Shown here piece by piece: positions 11,893 through 21,095 of a DNA stretch of 37,978 nucleotides (positions are counted from its first letter, which is position 1; each line of letters begins with the position of its first letter). The stretch covers positions 1-37,978 of the forward strand of contig JAQXHG010000030.1 in the NCBI GenBank assembly GCA_029007115.1, in the 5' to 3' direction. The DNA is from a bacterium (GTDB taxonomy: Bacteria > Bacillota_I > Bacilli_A > RF39 > UBA660). The notes beneath the pieces are model-generated. The model was not told the origin of the DNA, did no database searches, and worked only from the letters and a program-made list of their open reading frames with translations. The position numbers were made by a program, and so were the translations under genes.

Positions 11893-11928
11893 CAAAAAAA
11901 CTATTAACAAATAAATTATGTTAATAGT
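11893..11928 (-). terminator. Terminator of the two-gene surface-protein operon
   Basis: A 9-base-pair stem (ACTATTAAC with GTTAATAGT) is followed on the minus strand by seven T. It lies 26 bases after the stop of the 487-residue gene. Confidence 0.8.
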
Positions 11929-11953
11929 CTAAAATTACAATTTTTGATATATT

Positions 11954-13417
11954 TTAATTCATAAATTGATATGCAAATTTTTTACTTATTTTTAAGTCTA
12001 CTATATTACCATTATACACTGAATCTTCTAATCTAATTTCAAATAAACTTGCATCTGATAGTTTTAATTCACCAATAAAACCATCTTTAGTTAATGCATT
12101 CTTAGTATCAATTTGTATTTCATCAATATTTTCTTCATCAGCATATAAAGTTAATTTTCCTCTTTCAATTGCATAATCTTTTGTCATTTTAAATGTAAAC
12201 TTAACTTTGCCTGATGAAATCTTATTAACATCAATTGAAATATTACTCTTAGTAGTTCTAACATTAATTACATCTTCTATATTATCAACTAATGTTTTTT
12301 CTTTTCCTTCTTCAACCACTTCAACATACCCCAAGCTTATTGTATACTCATTTTTAGGTGATAAATCAGTTATCCTATATTTTGTTTCATATTTATCTAG
12401 TATTATTTTTTCACTTTTCATTTCACCATTGATCATACCTGTAATAAGTAAATATATTGCTTGATATCTATCTTCTGGATCCGTAACAACATACGTAACA
12501 TCTATATATGTTGGATATGATAGAGCACCTCTTAAACTAACTCTTTTATTAATATTAGTTTTATTGTTGTTTTGAGAAGCACTATTATAATTATTGTTAC
12601 TACCAGTATTAACTATAGTATTATTTGTTATTACCTGATTAGAGGAACCTACGTTTTTATTATTAGCAGCATATTGTTCAAAATCACTAACTAATTTATT
12701 ATAAGCATCAATAAACTCAGTCATATCAACTTCTTCAACAATTGGTTTATTTTTATTTGGAATGTACTCGTTTGTACTTCCATTAATTAACTTTAAGTTA
12801 ATTTCTTTATTTCCAACTATAATTTTTTCATTAGCTACATCAAAAAAGTATTTATCAAATGTTAATATCATAGGATTAATAGTTTTTACATTTATTACAT
12901 CATTTAGTAAAGATGCATTTCCTTGCTTATCTATACTTACTACTAAATAATTACTTGTATAAATAGATTTATCTTCATTATATATTTCACTAGATACAAT
13001 TAAGTATTTTCTATCACCTAGTTTATAAAATCCAGGTGATTTTAAATCAGATATAGTAGTTTTATTTGAGTTTTCTAGTATATCTCCAGTTAATAATATT
13101 TGATGATTTTTTCCAAAGATAAATACTTCTTCTGTTGCTTTTTCATATACAACTGATACTTTTCCAATATCATATTTTGATTCATCTGTTACATAATAAT
13201 AAACATCATCCCAGCTCTTAGAAATATTACCACCTACTGAAGTATCAATTAAATTATTCTCTTCATCATAAATAACACTATTTGTAGAAATATCATATAC
13301 ATTAGTTAAATCATTTCTTGATAATTTAACAGCGTATATAAGTATAACTACCATAGATATTACTATAAGAGAAAAAATTATAATATATATTTTATTTTTG
13401 TTACTTAGCTTTCTCAT
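11954..13417 (-). CDS. Single-span surface protein with a C-terminal FN3-like region
   Basis: The 487-residue protein has a short basic N-terminus, one membrane helix (about 9-30) and an extracellular part. Residues about 35-225 look like the same membrane-proximal domain as in the proteins at 18690, 5254 and 4347 (VVYEKATEEVFIFGKN, then RKYLIVSS, then IVGNKEINLKLING). A low-complexity Asn/Ser linker (about 250-290) leads to FN3-like units (ITDLSPKNEYTISLGYVEVV). The start overlaps the upstream stop as ATGA, behind a GGGGGTG ribosome site that lies inside the upstream gene, so the two genes are translated together. No known family recognised; a surface structural role is inferred. Confidence 0.85.
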   Translation of the reverse strand: MRKLSNKNKIYIIIFSLIVISMVVILIYAVKLSRNDLTNVYDISTNSVIYDEENNLIDTSVGGNISKSWDDVYYYVTDESKYDIGKVSVVYEKATEEVFIFGKNHQILLTGDILENSNKTTISDLKSPGFYKLGDRKYLIVSSEIYNEDKSIYTSNYLVVSIDKQGNASLLNDVINVKTINPMILTFDKYFFDVANEKIIVGNKEINLKLINGSTNEYIPNKNKPIVEEVDMTEFIDAYNKLVSDFEQYAANNKNVGSSNQVITNNTIVNTGSNNNYNSASQNNNKTNINKRVSLRGALSYPTYIDVTYVVTDPEDRYQAIYLLITGMINGEMKSEKIILDKYETKYRITDLSPKNEYTISLGYVEVVEEGKEKTLVDNIEDVINVRTTKSNISIDVNKISSGKVKFTFKMTKDYAIERGKLTLYADEENIDEIQIDTKNALTKDGFIGELKLSDASLFEIRLEDSVYNGNIVDLKISKKFAYQFMN

Positions 13418-16400
13418 TGTGCACCCCCGTAGTAATAACTAATTTCTTCTTGTGCAACAAGTTGCGAATCAGTATAAAAATTCATAGTTATAGTATACAT
13501 AACTTTACTTTTAAAGTTTTCATCTTCTAAAACTTTCATAGTATATGTATATAGATTACTATTAGTATCGTATCTTACTGTAAAATCCCCACTACCAGTA
13601 GAAAAATATGAAACGGCTGTTGAACTAACTGTATACGAAATCTTATTAATGGAATCTAACTTATAAGAATCAGCGAAAATAATATCAATAGCATAATTAT
13701 TATCAGCATTCTTACTAGCAGATACTGAACCTAAATTAACTGAGTCACCAAATCTAATATTTTTAGTTTGAGTAATTTCAGTAAAATTAGAGTTTGTATT
13801 TTTATAATCTAACTCTAATGTAACTACAAATATATATACATCTCCTTCAACTAAATTATAATCATTCTTGCTATATGTGAATGTTTTATTAATTATATTT
13901 GCATCCACATTATTTTCAACAGAAATTACTTCATAAGTAGATGTCATTAACTTAACATTATATTTATCATTTCTTAATACTTTTGTATTATCATCTACAC
14001 TTACTTTAAATGATATTGTATCAGATGTTTTACTTGAAGAAATTCCAATATAAGGCTCTTCAAAATCTTTTAGAGTAAACTCTTGAGATTTTGTCCCAAG
14101 GTTAATTTCCACATTATTTCCACTCTCATCTTCATAATGACCTATTGGAGTAATATCAATTCTATAAGACTTTCCGTATGCAAAACCATATTCATTACCA
14201 GGAGATGCATCTATACTAAATGTCATATTGGTAAAGAATGCTACTGAATTTGGAATATTAATATTTACTAATTTGTATTCTCCATTAATCTTCTCATATA
14301 TTTCATATTTTATATAGTCATATCCATGAACACTTTCTAATGTATAATCAAATCTTATCTTTTTATTATTATATGTAGTTGTTTCAAAATTAGCTTTAAT
14401 ATTTGCTATACCTACATCAGATAAAGTATGGAATTTATATGAATATCCAGATTCTCTTCTATCTATATCATATAAATAATACTCTTTATATTCACCAGAA
14501 CTTCCTTCATTTTTATCAAATACATTAGTTTTAAATCTTATATAATATTCTGTTTTAGGAGTTAATCCTGTTATTGTAAATTTATTATTTATTTCTGTAA
14601 CTGTTTTCTCAATAGTCTTAACAAACTCAGCACTTGTTCCACTTGTATCGATTTTATATAAATCTATATATATTTTATTATCTTTTATATCTGTACTATC
14701 AGCAACAGATACTTTTGCTGATACTTCAGCTGAATTCAAAAGAGATACAATATTAACTTTATTAGAAGAATTCAATAAAGATATACTAGGTATTATTAAA
14801 TCAAATTTTGTTTGATTTGAATCTGATGATAGTTTTTCTTTTTTTAACTCTTTTGGTAATAAATAATTATTATTATCTAAATATAATACACCTTGTCCAT
14901 CTATAGTTATATTTAAATTTAATTCTTTATTATATTTATTAGTTATCTTTAGTAAATTATCCATTGCATTAAAATCTAATAGAAATTCACTTCCTGATAC
15001 AGGGGTATTTTGATTAAGCATACCAGAACTATTTATCGAATAATAATCAGATGTTGTAGTTGATGAATTTTGTAATGCTTTATATGTAGATCCTACATCG
15101 AAACCTGAATTGCCAGAATCATAATACACTTCTACATCAACAGTAAACTCTACTGATAAATATTTAGCTATGTCATATAAATTAATATATATATTTCCTG
15201 AATCAAATGTTAAATTAGTAAGCTTAGTTTTACCAAGCCTTTGTAAATCACTACTAGATACTGGTGTGATTGTTACATCTGCTGATGCAATCTTATTATC
15301 TACAATATCAGTATTATCATAATATCCATCAATTGCAATAAGCAATCTATTATCTTCTATAGATACATTGTATTTTAAACCCGTAGAAGAATTTAATCCA
15401 TAAAAATATTGTGCAGTTAATTCATTATATATAGGTGTACCATTTTTTAATAATTTTTCTTGTTTACTAATTCTATAGTATTTACCAACAACAAGGGAAG
15501 AAAAAGTAACACTTTGATATGAATCAAAAAGACTTATATTAGGTGAACTAGATGCATAAGTACTTCCTACTATAAAACTATACAATTTATCTTCTACTAG
15601 CGCATGATCTATATCAGTATATTTATATTTCCATGTAGCTGATATATTATTTGATACAGAAGGATACATTAAGAATCTTGATGATTGTTTTTTTGGCGAT
15701 AAGTTTTCACATCTAAGTACTACACTATCATCAACAATTGTAGGATATACACTATCTTCTACCCCATCTTGATCAACATCAAGCATAACTTCATATGTAA
15801 AATAATATTCATTACCTCTTCTTAATACATCAGTATCAACAACATCGTTATTTGTACCATTACTAAGTAAGTACATTACAGGCTCTACATTTCCATCTGC
15901 ATCATAATTTACACTTTTATCTAAATGCTCTAAATGAACATATTGTCCTTTAGTATGATCATACATATATACATGATATATCATACGTACCGCATTTTTT
16001 GCTTCATTATAATAATTAGTAACTAAATTATAACCAACAACTGTAACTGGATCTAAATTTTCATCATATTCAAGTCCAAAAGATTCAGCATTTTTATTAG
16101 CTATTTCAATTGGATATATTGCTTTATTTGGATCATCAGGTATCTCAGGTATATAACTATTAATATCAAATGTAAATGTATCATTTTCAATAGTTATTTC
16201 ATTTTTATAATCTGTATAATCATAAGCTCCGCTTACTTTTAATGTATATACTTTTTGAGTATAATCAGCATTTTTAGTATCAAAGAAAGCAGGATCAATA
16301 TTAGCCGTATTATCATAAAATGCATTTTTTAAACTACTTATATAATCATCCTGATTAACATCAACTATTCTCCTAAATACTTCTTTAGTACCTGACGTAT

Positions 16401-18690
16401 TAGTACCTTGATATAAAGTAAATGTAAGTTCACTTAATGTACTTGCTTCAAGTGAAGAATCTTTAGTTTCTGGATTTGAAAGTGAAAAATTAATACTAAA
16501 TGCAGTTGAATAACTATCTGTAGGATTATAAGTTGCTACTAAATTTTGAGGTTTTTTTGTTTGAACAAATACGCTTCCAATATAAGCCTCTTTTTGAATA
16601 GGATTACCATCTTGTAAATTAAGGTCTGCAAATACTTGGAAAGTATATGTCTCATTTGCCCTTAAATTATTAATATTTATTCCTATTGAACCAGTATCAG
16701 CATCAGCTAGTATTTCCTTTGATGTGTATACACCAAGTGAATTATAATAAACTACTTTATAACGTTCACTTACAACTGCACCTGATGGGTCATCAACTAC
16801 TATTACACCATTTATTTGTTCCCATGTTACATAATTCTCATCAAATTTAATAGTTGGATATTCAACCCCATCTAATTGCATAGTATCAGCTAAAGTTCTA
16901 GAATACTCAACAATTTTTTCATTATCATTAAATTCAAGAACCAATTTATATGTATAAGTTGCACCTCTATATAGTTTAGTATCATCCACAACAACATTTA
17001 CATTGTTAGAATCTTTACTATTAACTACTACTATTGGAGTGGATGTATTAATATCTTGTCTGCTATCATATATCTCATATCTATAATTTACTATTCCATA
17101 ATCATTATCAGTAACATTTTCTGTAAATAAAGAAAATGAATTATTCTTTTTGTCTACTATATATTTTAATTCTCCAATTGATGGTGCATTTTTTAATGTC
17201 ATCATTTTTTTACTTTCAGAATAACCACCTTCAACGACTACACCTTGACATATTATCTCGTTCATTACGACTTTATATTCCGTATTGTTATCTAAATCAT
17301 TAAATAAAACTTCCGTTATGTCTCCCTCACTAAAATCTACAACACTATAATCAAGTTTTTCATTATTAGTATTATATATACTTATAGTTACGGATGATAC
17401 TTCAGAATAATTTTCTCTTGTTAATTTGATAGCCAAACTATTTGCAGTAGCATAACTTTTTTCAAATGATACACCTAATGCTTCTGTTCTAAATATTTTT
17501 GATACAAAAGTTTTTTCATATTCAATACCTTCAATTTCATAACTAGCCTTAGCATACAATGTATATTCTGTGTCAGGTGTTAAAGCTGCATAAGAAACTT
17601 CTACACTAATATCTCCCATTTGTCCAGTTACTTCATATAATTTTTTTGATGTAGAATTTTCTACTATTGAAACTTCGATTGGAGATACTATGACATTATC
17701 AGAATCTTCTATTTCTATTTTAGCATCTATTTTAATTGGAGTAATATTCATTTCAGTTACTTTAAACTTAGGTTGGCTTACTTTAGCAGATGAATCAACT
17801 TCTTCTTCACTTGGATCAATTTCACTACCATTATCAACTATATTTCCACCTGTACTACTTCCTCCAGTATTATTTCCACTATTATTACCTGCACTACCAG
17901 ATGTATCAACATTACTATGATCAATATCAGGTAATGAAACTGTCTCACTTGGAATAATGTCTATATTACTGTCATTATCAATAACTAAATTTGTTAATGT
18001 AATATATTTTGTCTTCTCTTTTGATACAGTTTTATCACCTAAATCGATAGTATTTTCTCCACTAACTATACTAACATTGCTAGAAACTGTCCTATAGCTT
18101 TTATTATTATTATAAATTTTTACTACTGAACCATTTTCATATTCAAAATAGATATATTTACCAAAATCAACTACTTCATCACTTGATAATGTTGCTCTTA
18201 TATTAGTTCCCAATAATAAAAACTTATTTTCATTAACTCTAATTAACATATTTTTAAATGTAATTTTTTCATTATTATTAGTATTTATATAATACCCATC
18301 TTGACTATCATTAATTAAAGTATTTTTATATATATTATAATAAAATATAATACTTTTATCTATTGTAGTTAAATCTAATCCTACAACATTTTTAAGTGCC
18401 ATAATTGAATTATCTGTATAATGTATTAAAGTAGATTCATCAATACTAACATTACCTTCAGTAGAATTAAATGTTATATCATCACTAGTCTTTTTATAAC
18501 TATATTTTGTTCCGCTTGAAAAAGAAAAACTTTGCATTTTAAAATCATCATTTAGATATAATGCATAACCATCGCTTAAAAATTCATATGTCTCACTATT
18601 TAAATTCCCTAATGCATAATAAATACCATACCCTATTACTCCAATAGTGAATATTAAGAATACTATAAATGCTATTTTACCTTTTTTCAT
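13414..18690 (-). CDS. Giant single-span surface protein with many FN3-like repeats
   Basis: The 1758-residue protein has a two-lysine N-terminus, a membrane helix (about 5-27) and a very long extracellular part. Residues about 30-245 match the membrane-proximal domain shared with its neighbours. A Gly/Ser/Asn and acidic linker (about 255-300) follows, then a long series of FN3-like sandwiches recognisable by turns such as ALTPDTEYTLYAKASY, LRANETYTFQVFADL and GLTPKTEYYIRFKT. Near residue 970 an EF-hand-like loop, DVDQDGVED, suggests calcium binding. There is no sortase motif or C-terminal anchor, so the N-terminal helix holds it. Stop codon is TGA within ATGA shared with the next gene. The function is probably adhesion or a long lever; sequence alone does not decide. 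Confidence 0.88.
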   Translation of the reverse strand: MKKGKIAFIVFLIFTIGVIGYGIYYALGNLNSETYEFLSDGYALYLNDDFKMQSFSFSSGTKYSYKKTSDDITFNSTEGNVSIDESTLIHYTDNSIMALKNVVGLDLTTIDKSIIFYYNIYKNTLINDSQDGYYINTNNNEKITFKNMLIRVNENKFLLLGTNIRATLSSDEVVDFGKYIYFEYENGSVVKIYNNNKSYRTVSSNVSIVSGENTIDLGDKTVSKEKTKYITLTNLVIDNDSNIDIIPSETVSLPDIDHSNVDTSGSAGNNSGNNTGGSSTGGNIVDNGSEIDPSEEEVDSSAKVSQPKFKVTEMNITPIKIDAKIEIEDSDNVIVSPIEVSIVENSTSKKLYEVTGQMGDISVEVSYAALTPDTEYTLYAKASYEIEGIEYEKTFVSKIFRTEALGVSFEKSYATANSLAIKLTRENYSEVSSVTISIYNTNNEKLDYSVVDFSEGDITEVLFNDLDNNTEYKVVMNEIICQGVVVEGGYSESKKMMTLKNAPSIGELKYIVDKKNNSFSLFTENVTDNDYGIVNYRYEIYDSRQDINTSTPIVVVNSKDSNNVNVVVDDTKLYRGATYTYKLVLEFNDNEKIVEYSRTLADTMQLDGVEYPTIKFDENYVTWEQINGVIVVDDPSGAVVSERYKVVYYNSLGVYTSKEILADADTGSIGININNLRANETYTFQVFADLNLQDGNPIQKEAYIGSVFVQTKKPQNLVATYNPTDSYSTAFSINFSLSNPETKDSSLEASTLSELTFTLYQGTNTSGTKEVFRRIVDVNQDDYISSLKNAFYDNTANIDPAFFDTKNADYTQKVYTLKVSGAYDYTDYKNEITIENDTFTFDINSYIPEIPDDPNKAIYPIEIANKNAESFGLEYDENLDPVTVVGYNLVTNYYNEAKNAVRMIYHVYMYDHTKGQYVHLEHLDKSVNYDADGNVEPVMYLLSNGTNNDVVDTDVLRRGNEYYFTYEVMLDVDQDGVEDSVYPTIVDDSVVLRCENLSPKKQSSRFLMYPSVSNNISATWKYKYTDIDHALVEDKLYSFIVGSTYASSSPNISLFDSYQSVTFSSLVVGKYYRISKQEKLLKNGTPIYNELTAQYFYGLNSSTGLKYNVSIEDNRLLIAIDGYYDNTDIVDNKIASADVTITPVSSSDLQRLGKTKLTNLTFDSGNIYINLYDIAKYLSVEFTVDVEVYYDSGNSGFDVGSTYKALQNSSTTTSDYYSINSSGMLNQNTPVSGSEFLLDFNAMDNLLKITNKYNKELNLNITIDGQGVLYLDNNNYLLPKELKKEKLSSDSNQTKFDLIIPSISLLNSSNKVNIVSLLNSAEVSAKVSVADSTDIKDNKIYIDLYKIDTSGTSAEFVKTIEKTVTEINNKFTITGLTPKTEYYIRFKTNVFDKNEGSSGEYKEYYLYDIDRRESGYSYKFHTLSDVGIANIKANFETTTYNNKKIRFDYTLESVHGYDYIKYEIYEKINGEYKLVNINIPNSVAFFTNMTFSIDASPGNEYGFAYGKSYRIDITPIGHYEDESGNNVEINLGTKSQEFTLKDFEEPYIGISSSKTSDTISFKVSVDDNTKVLRNDKYNVKLMTSTYEVISVENNVDANIINKTFTYSKNDYNLVEGDVYIFVVTLELDYKNTNSNFTEITQTKNIRFGDSVNLGSVSASKNADNNYAIDIIFADSYKLDSINKISYTVSSTAVSYFSTGSGDFTVRYDTNSNLYTYTMKVLEDENFKSKVMYTITMNFYTDSQLVAQEEISYYYGGAQ

Positions 18691-18730
18691 ATTTTGCCTT
18701 TCAATTTTTATATTTTTATTCTTAAATATA

Positions 18731-18759
18731 ATTATATCAAATAAAATATATATTTGAAA
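18731..18759 (-). promoter_or_regulatory. Promoter of the surface-protein operon
   Basis: Minus strand: TTTCAA, 17 bases, TATAAT preceded by TGA. The extended -10 (TGATATAAT) is identical to that of the ATPase operon at 11020-11028, which may mean the two are expressed together, although this form is common in the window. Confidence 0.75.
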
Positions 18760-18842
18760 TAGTTTTTTATCATTATGATATATAACTTCTCTAATTTGAT
18801 TATAAACTATAATATAAAATTTCTTATAGTTAAATTTACATA

Positions 18843-18890
18843 TGATAAAAAATAAAAATATTTAATAAATTGAATATATTTTTATTATCA
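18843..18890. repeat. Imperfect inverted repeat between divergent promoters
   Basis: TGATAA plus TAAAAATA on the left pairs with its complement on the right, with a four-A bulge and a loop of about 16 bases. It lies in the 281-base spacer between the giant surface gene and the lipoprotein operon. There is also a shorter repeat at 18805-18831 (AACTATAA). Either could be an operator, or chance in AT-rich DNA. Confidence 0.25.
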
Positions 18891-18942
18891 ACCTAAAGTT
18901 TATAATATTCAACTTATAATTTATTTTATTTTTTTTATTTTA

Positions 18943-18951
18943 TGTTATAGT
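18943..18951 (+). promoter_or_regulatory. Extended -10 promoter of the lipoprotein pair
   Basis: The plus strand reads TGT TATAGT, followed by a GAAAGGAGA ribosome site before the ATG at 18972. No convincing -35 is visible. Confidence 0.5.
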
Positions 18952-18971
18952 TATATTAGAAAGGAGAAAAA

Positions 18972-19622
18972 ATGAAAAAAATATTAATCGTATGTCTAAT
19001 GTTGTTACTTAGTTTTGGGTGCACAAAACAAGAACAATTACCATTGCCAGAAAAAACTGATGGATTAAGAGGAGAACTAGGAATAGATAAAAATATAAAT
19101 GAGGAAACTATTGATAATTATTTAGGACGTGAAGATAGTGTATATCGTGATATGAGAATGTTAAAAGACATTGCCGTATATGAAAACATTGGTGGAGATT
19201 CTTACCTATCAGGATTTGTTAAAGGATTTGAAGTTGTCCCTTATCCGTATTTAACAACAGTAACTGGATTACCAGAAGATGTAGGACAACCTTATAGTGG
19301 AAAAACATTATATAGTATTGATGAAGATGGAAAATACATCGCAAATTATGAAGAATCAATGGATATACTAGAATATTTATTTCCAAAAGATAAAAACATA
19401 TTCTTAATGTGTGGCGGTGGAGGATATGCTGGCATGACAAAAAATATGTTGGTAAGTCTTGGATGGGACGAAAATAAAATATATAATGTTGGTGGATATT
19501 GGTATTATGAAGGAAAATATAATATCAAAGTAAAAAGAGAAACTAACGATACTATATCATATGATTTTTGGAAAGTTGCTTATCATGATATAGACTTCGA
19601 TAATTTACATGAGGTAAAATAA
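18972..19622 (+). CDS. Lipoprotein with rhodanese-like domain
   Basis: Residues 1-17 are a lipoprotein signal (LLLSFGC, Cys17 lipidated). The C-terminal half resembles a rhodanese: a strand FLMC with Cys147, then the loop GGGGYAG, a helix (MTKNMLVSLGW) and a strand IYNVGGYW, which is the usual 'C-loop-helix-LG--hhhh-GG' pattern. Rhodanese domains carry sulfur as a persulfide on that Cys. Here it would work outside the membrane. The gene starts behind AAAGGAGA, and its TAA stop overlaps the next ATG (TAATG), so it is coupled to the thioredoxin-like lipoprotein. A joint role in extracellular sulfur or thiol chemistry is inferred. Confidence 0.75.
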   Translation: MKKILIVCLMLLLSFGCTKQEQLPLPEKTDGLRGELGIDKNINEETIDNYLGREDSVYRDMRMLKDIAVYENIGGDSYLSGFVKGFEVVPYPYLTTVTGLPEDVGQPYSGKTLYSIDEDGKYIANYEESMDILEYLFPKDKNIFLMCGGGGYAGMTKNMLVSLGWDENKIYNVGGYWYYEGKYNIKVKRETNDTISYDFWKVAYHDIDFDNLHEVK

Positions 19623-20083
19623 TGAAAAAAGTTTTACTATTTATTATTCCAATATTTTTATTATTTGGATGTACTAATAGTAAACCATTTTACTTAGATG
19701 ATGAATTTTATAATTCAAATGAGATTACTGATATTACAAGTGAAGAATTTAAAAAATATATTAATGATAAGAAGTCATTTGCTATATTTATATATACAGA
19801 AGGATGTTTTAGTTGTTTTGACTTTAAAAAAGTATTAGATGAATTTCAAGAAAAATACAATATTAGACTATATGCTATGAATGCAAGCGAAATGAAAAAA
19901 ACAGAAATATATAATTATGTAAAATATAGTCCATCAATAATACTTTATAATAAAGGAGATATGGTATCTTATTTAGATGCTGAATCAAATGATGACAAAG
20001 AGTATTATGAATCAACAGAAGGACTATATAAATGGTTTACTAAATACATTATTTTAAATACAAAAATAGCTACTAGCGAATAG
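19622..20083 (+). CDS. Thioredoxin-like lipoprotein (CxxC)
   Basis: A 153-residue protein with a lipobox (LLFGC, Cys17) followed by a thioredoxin fold: strand FAIFIYTEG, active-site pair C62-F-S-C65, helix FKKVLDEFQEKY, and the cis-proline strand YSPSIILYNKG (P104). It should act as a membrane-tethered thiol-disulfide enzyme on the outer face. It shares a start-stop overlap with the rhodanese-like lipoprotein. Its redox partner in the membrane is not in the window. Short family members like this also occur in bacteriocin accessory systems, but no bacteriocin gene is nearby. Confidence 0.8.
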   Translation: MKKVLLFIIPIFLLFGCTNSKPFYLDDEFYNSNEITDITSEEFKKYINDKKSFAIFIYTEGCFSCFDFKKVLDEFQEKYNIRLYAMNASEMKKTEIYNYVKYSPSIILYNKGDMVSYLDAESNDDKEYYESTEGLYKWFTKYIILNTKIATSE

Positions 20084-20094
20084 TAGTTATTTTT
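20062..20094 (+). terminator. Terminator of the lipoprotein operon
   Basis: A stem of about 13 base pairs (AATAGCTACTA side, one G-T pair, GCGAA loop) is followed by T residues. It overlaps the last codons and the TAG stop of the thioredoxin-like gene. Confidence 0.8.
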
Positions 20095-20140
20095 ATTTAC
20101 CCATTTTAATAGCGTGCATAAAATATAAATGAGGTGAACT

Positions 20141-21058
20141 ATGTTAAAAAAACTTTTCATTAAAGATTATTTAAATACAAATGATATAAAAGTTAAAATT
20201 AGATATGGACTAACTGCCGGTATATTTGGAATTATTGTTAATTTGTTTCTCGGAACTATCAAACTCCTACTAGGATTATTTACAAATAGTATTACAATAA
20301 TCGCAGATGCTTTTAACAATGTAACAGATATGACATCTTCTATTTTGACTATTATAGGATTCAAATTATCAAGTAAAAAATCTAGCCAATATAATCAAAA
20401 AAATTATATGAAGTATGAATATTTATCAAGCATTTTAATTTCTATATTAATGCTTACTCTAGGTATAATATTCTTATTTAAATCAATAAATAAAATAATT
20501 AATCCAGAAGATATAATAATTAATTTAATAACTTTTACAATTTTATTAATATCTTTAATAGTAAAATCTATACAATATATAGTATTAAAAGATTTTGCAC
20601 AATCGATAAACTCTAAAACATTAAAGACAAATTCATTAGAAACAAAGAATGATATTATAACAAATATATCTATATTAATATCAATGATTATTATGAAAAT
20701 TTTAAATATAAATATAGATGGTTACTTAGGATTAATAGTATCTTTATTTATAATTTATATTAGTAGTACTAATATTAAAAAAGAGGTACAAGATTTAGTA
20801 ATTAAAAATAAAAATGAAAAAAATAATGAAATGAGAATAAAATTATTATCTGATGAATATATAAATGGACTTCATAATTTAATAATACATACTTATAAAA
20901 ATAATAATTACATGACTATACACATTGAAATAGATGACAAAACAGAATTTTCTAACATACTTAAATACTTAGATAAAATAGAAAAAGAAATTGAACAACA
21001 GTATAGCGTAAATTTAACTATACATATAAATCCTATATCTAAATTAAATAATTTTTAA
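20141..21058 (+). CDS. Cation diffusion facilitator (CDF) family transporter
   Basis: A 305-residue protein with the CDF layout: about six membrane helices followed by a cytoplasmic domain of about 80 residues. The helix 2 metal motif is N59-x3-D63 (in DAFNNVTDMTSS), and the helix 5 site reads E-x3-D (in LETKNDIITN). Asn/Asp pairs together with an 'ND--TN' signature are typical of the manganese or iron branch rather than the His-containing zinc branch, so export of Mn or Fe is a reasonable guess. The first acidic residue of helix 5 is Glu, where Asp is usual. Ribosome site GAGGTGAAC. The gene stands between its own terminator-bounded neighbours. Confidence 0.88.
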   Translation: MLKKLFIKDYLNTNDIKVKIRYGLTAGIFGIIVNLFLGTIKLLLGLFTNSITIIADAFNNVTDMTSSILTIIGFKLSSKKSSQYNQKNYMKYEYLSSILISILMLTLGIIFLFKSINKIINPEDIIINLITFTILLISLIVKSIQYIVLKDFAQSINSKTLKTNSLETKNDIITNISILISMIIMKILNINIDGYLGLIVSLFIIYISSTNIKKEVQDLVIKNKNEKNNEMRIKLLSDEYINGLHNLIIHTYKNNNYMTIHIEIDDKTEFSNILKYLDKIEKEIEQQYSVNLTIHINPISKLNNF

Positions 21059-21080
21059 TGATATTTTAATGTTTTTATAT

Positions 21081-21086
21081 TATAAT
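21081..21086 (+). promoter_or_regulatory. -10 box giving a nearly leaderless hydrolase mRNA
   Basis: TATAAT ends 9 bases before the ATG at 21096 and there is no Shine-Dalgarno sequence. Transcription starting 6-8 bases after the box would leave a leader of 1-3 bases. The -35 region is poor. Confidence 0.45.
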
Positions 21087-21095
21087 ATATAATAT

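Noticed and set aside
13414-13417. Mycoplasma genetic code (TGA as Trp)
   Set aside because: TGA ends the 1758-residue gene in an ATGA overlap with a well-placed start, the M23 gene also ends in TGA before rlmH, and Trp is encoded by TGG.
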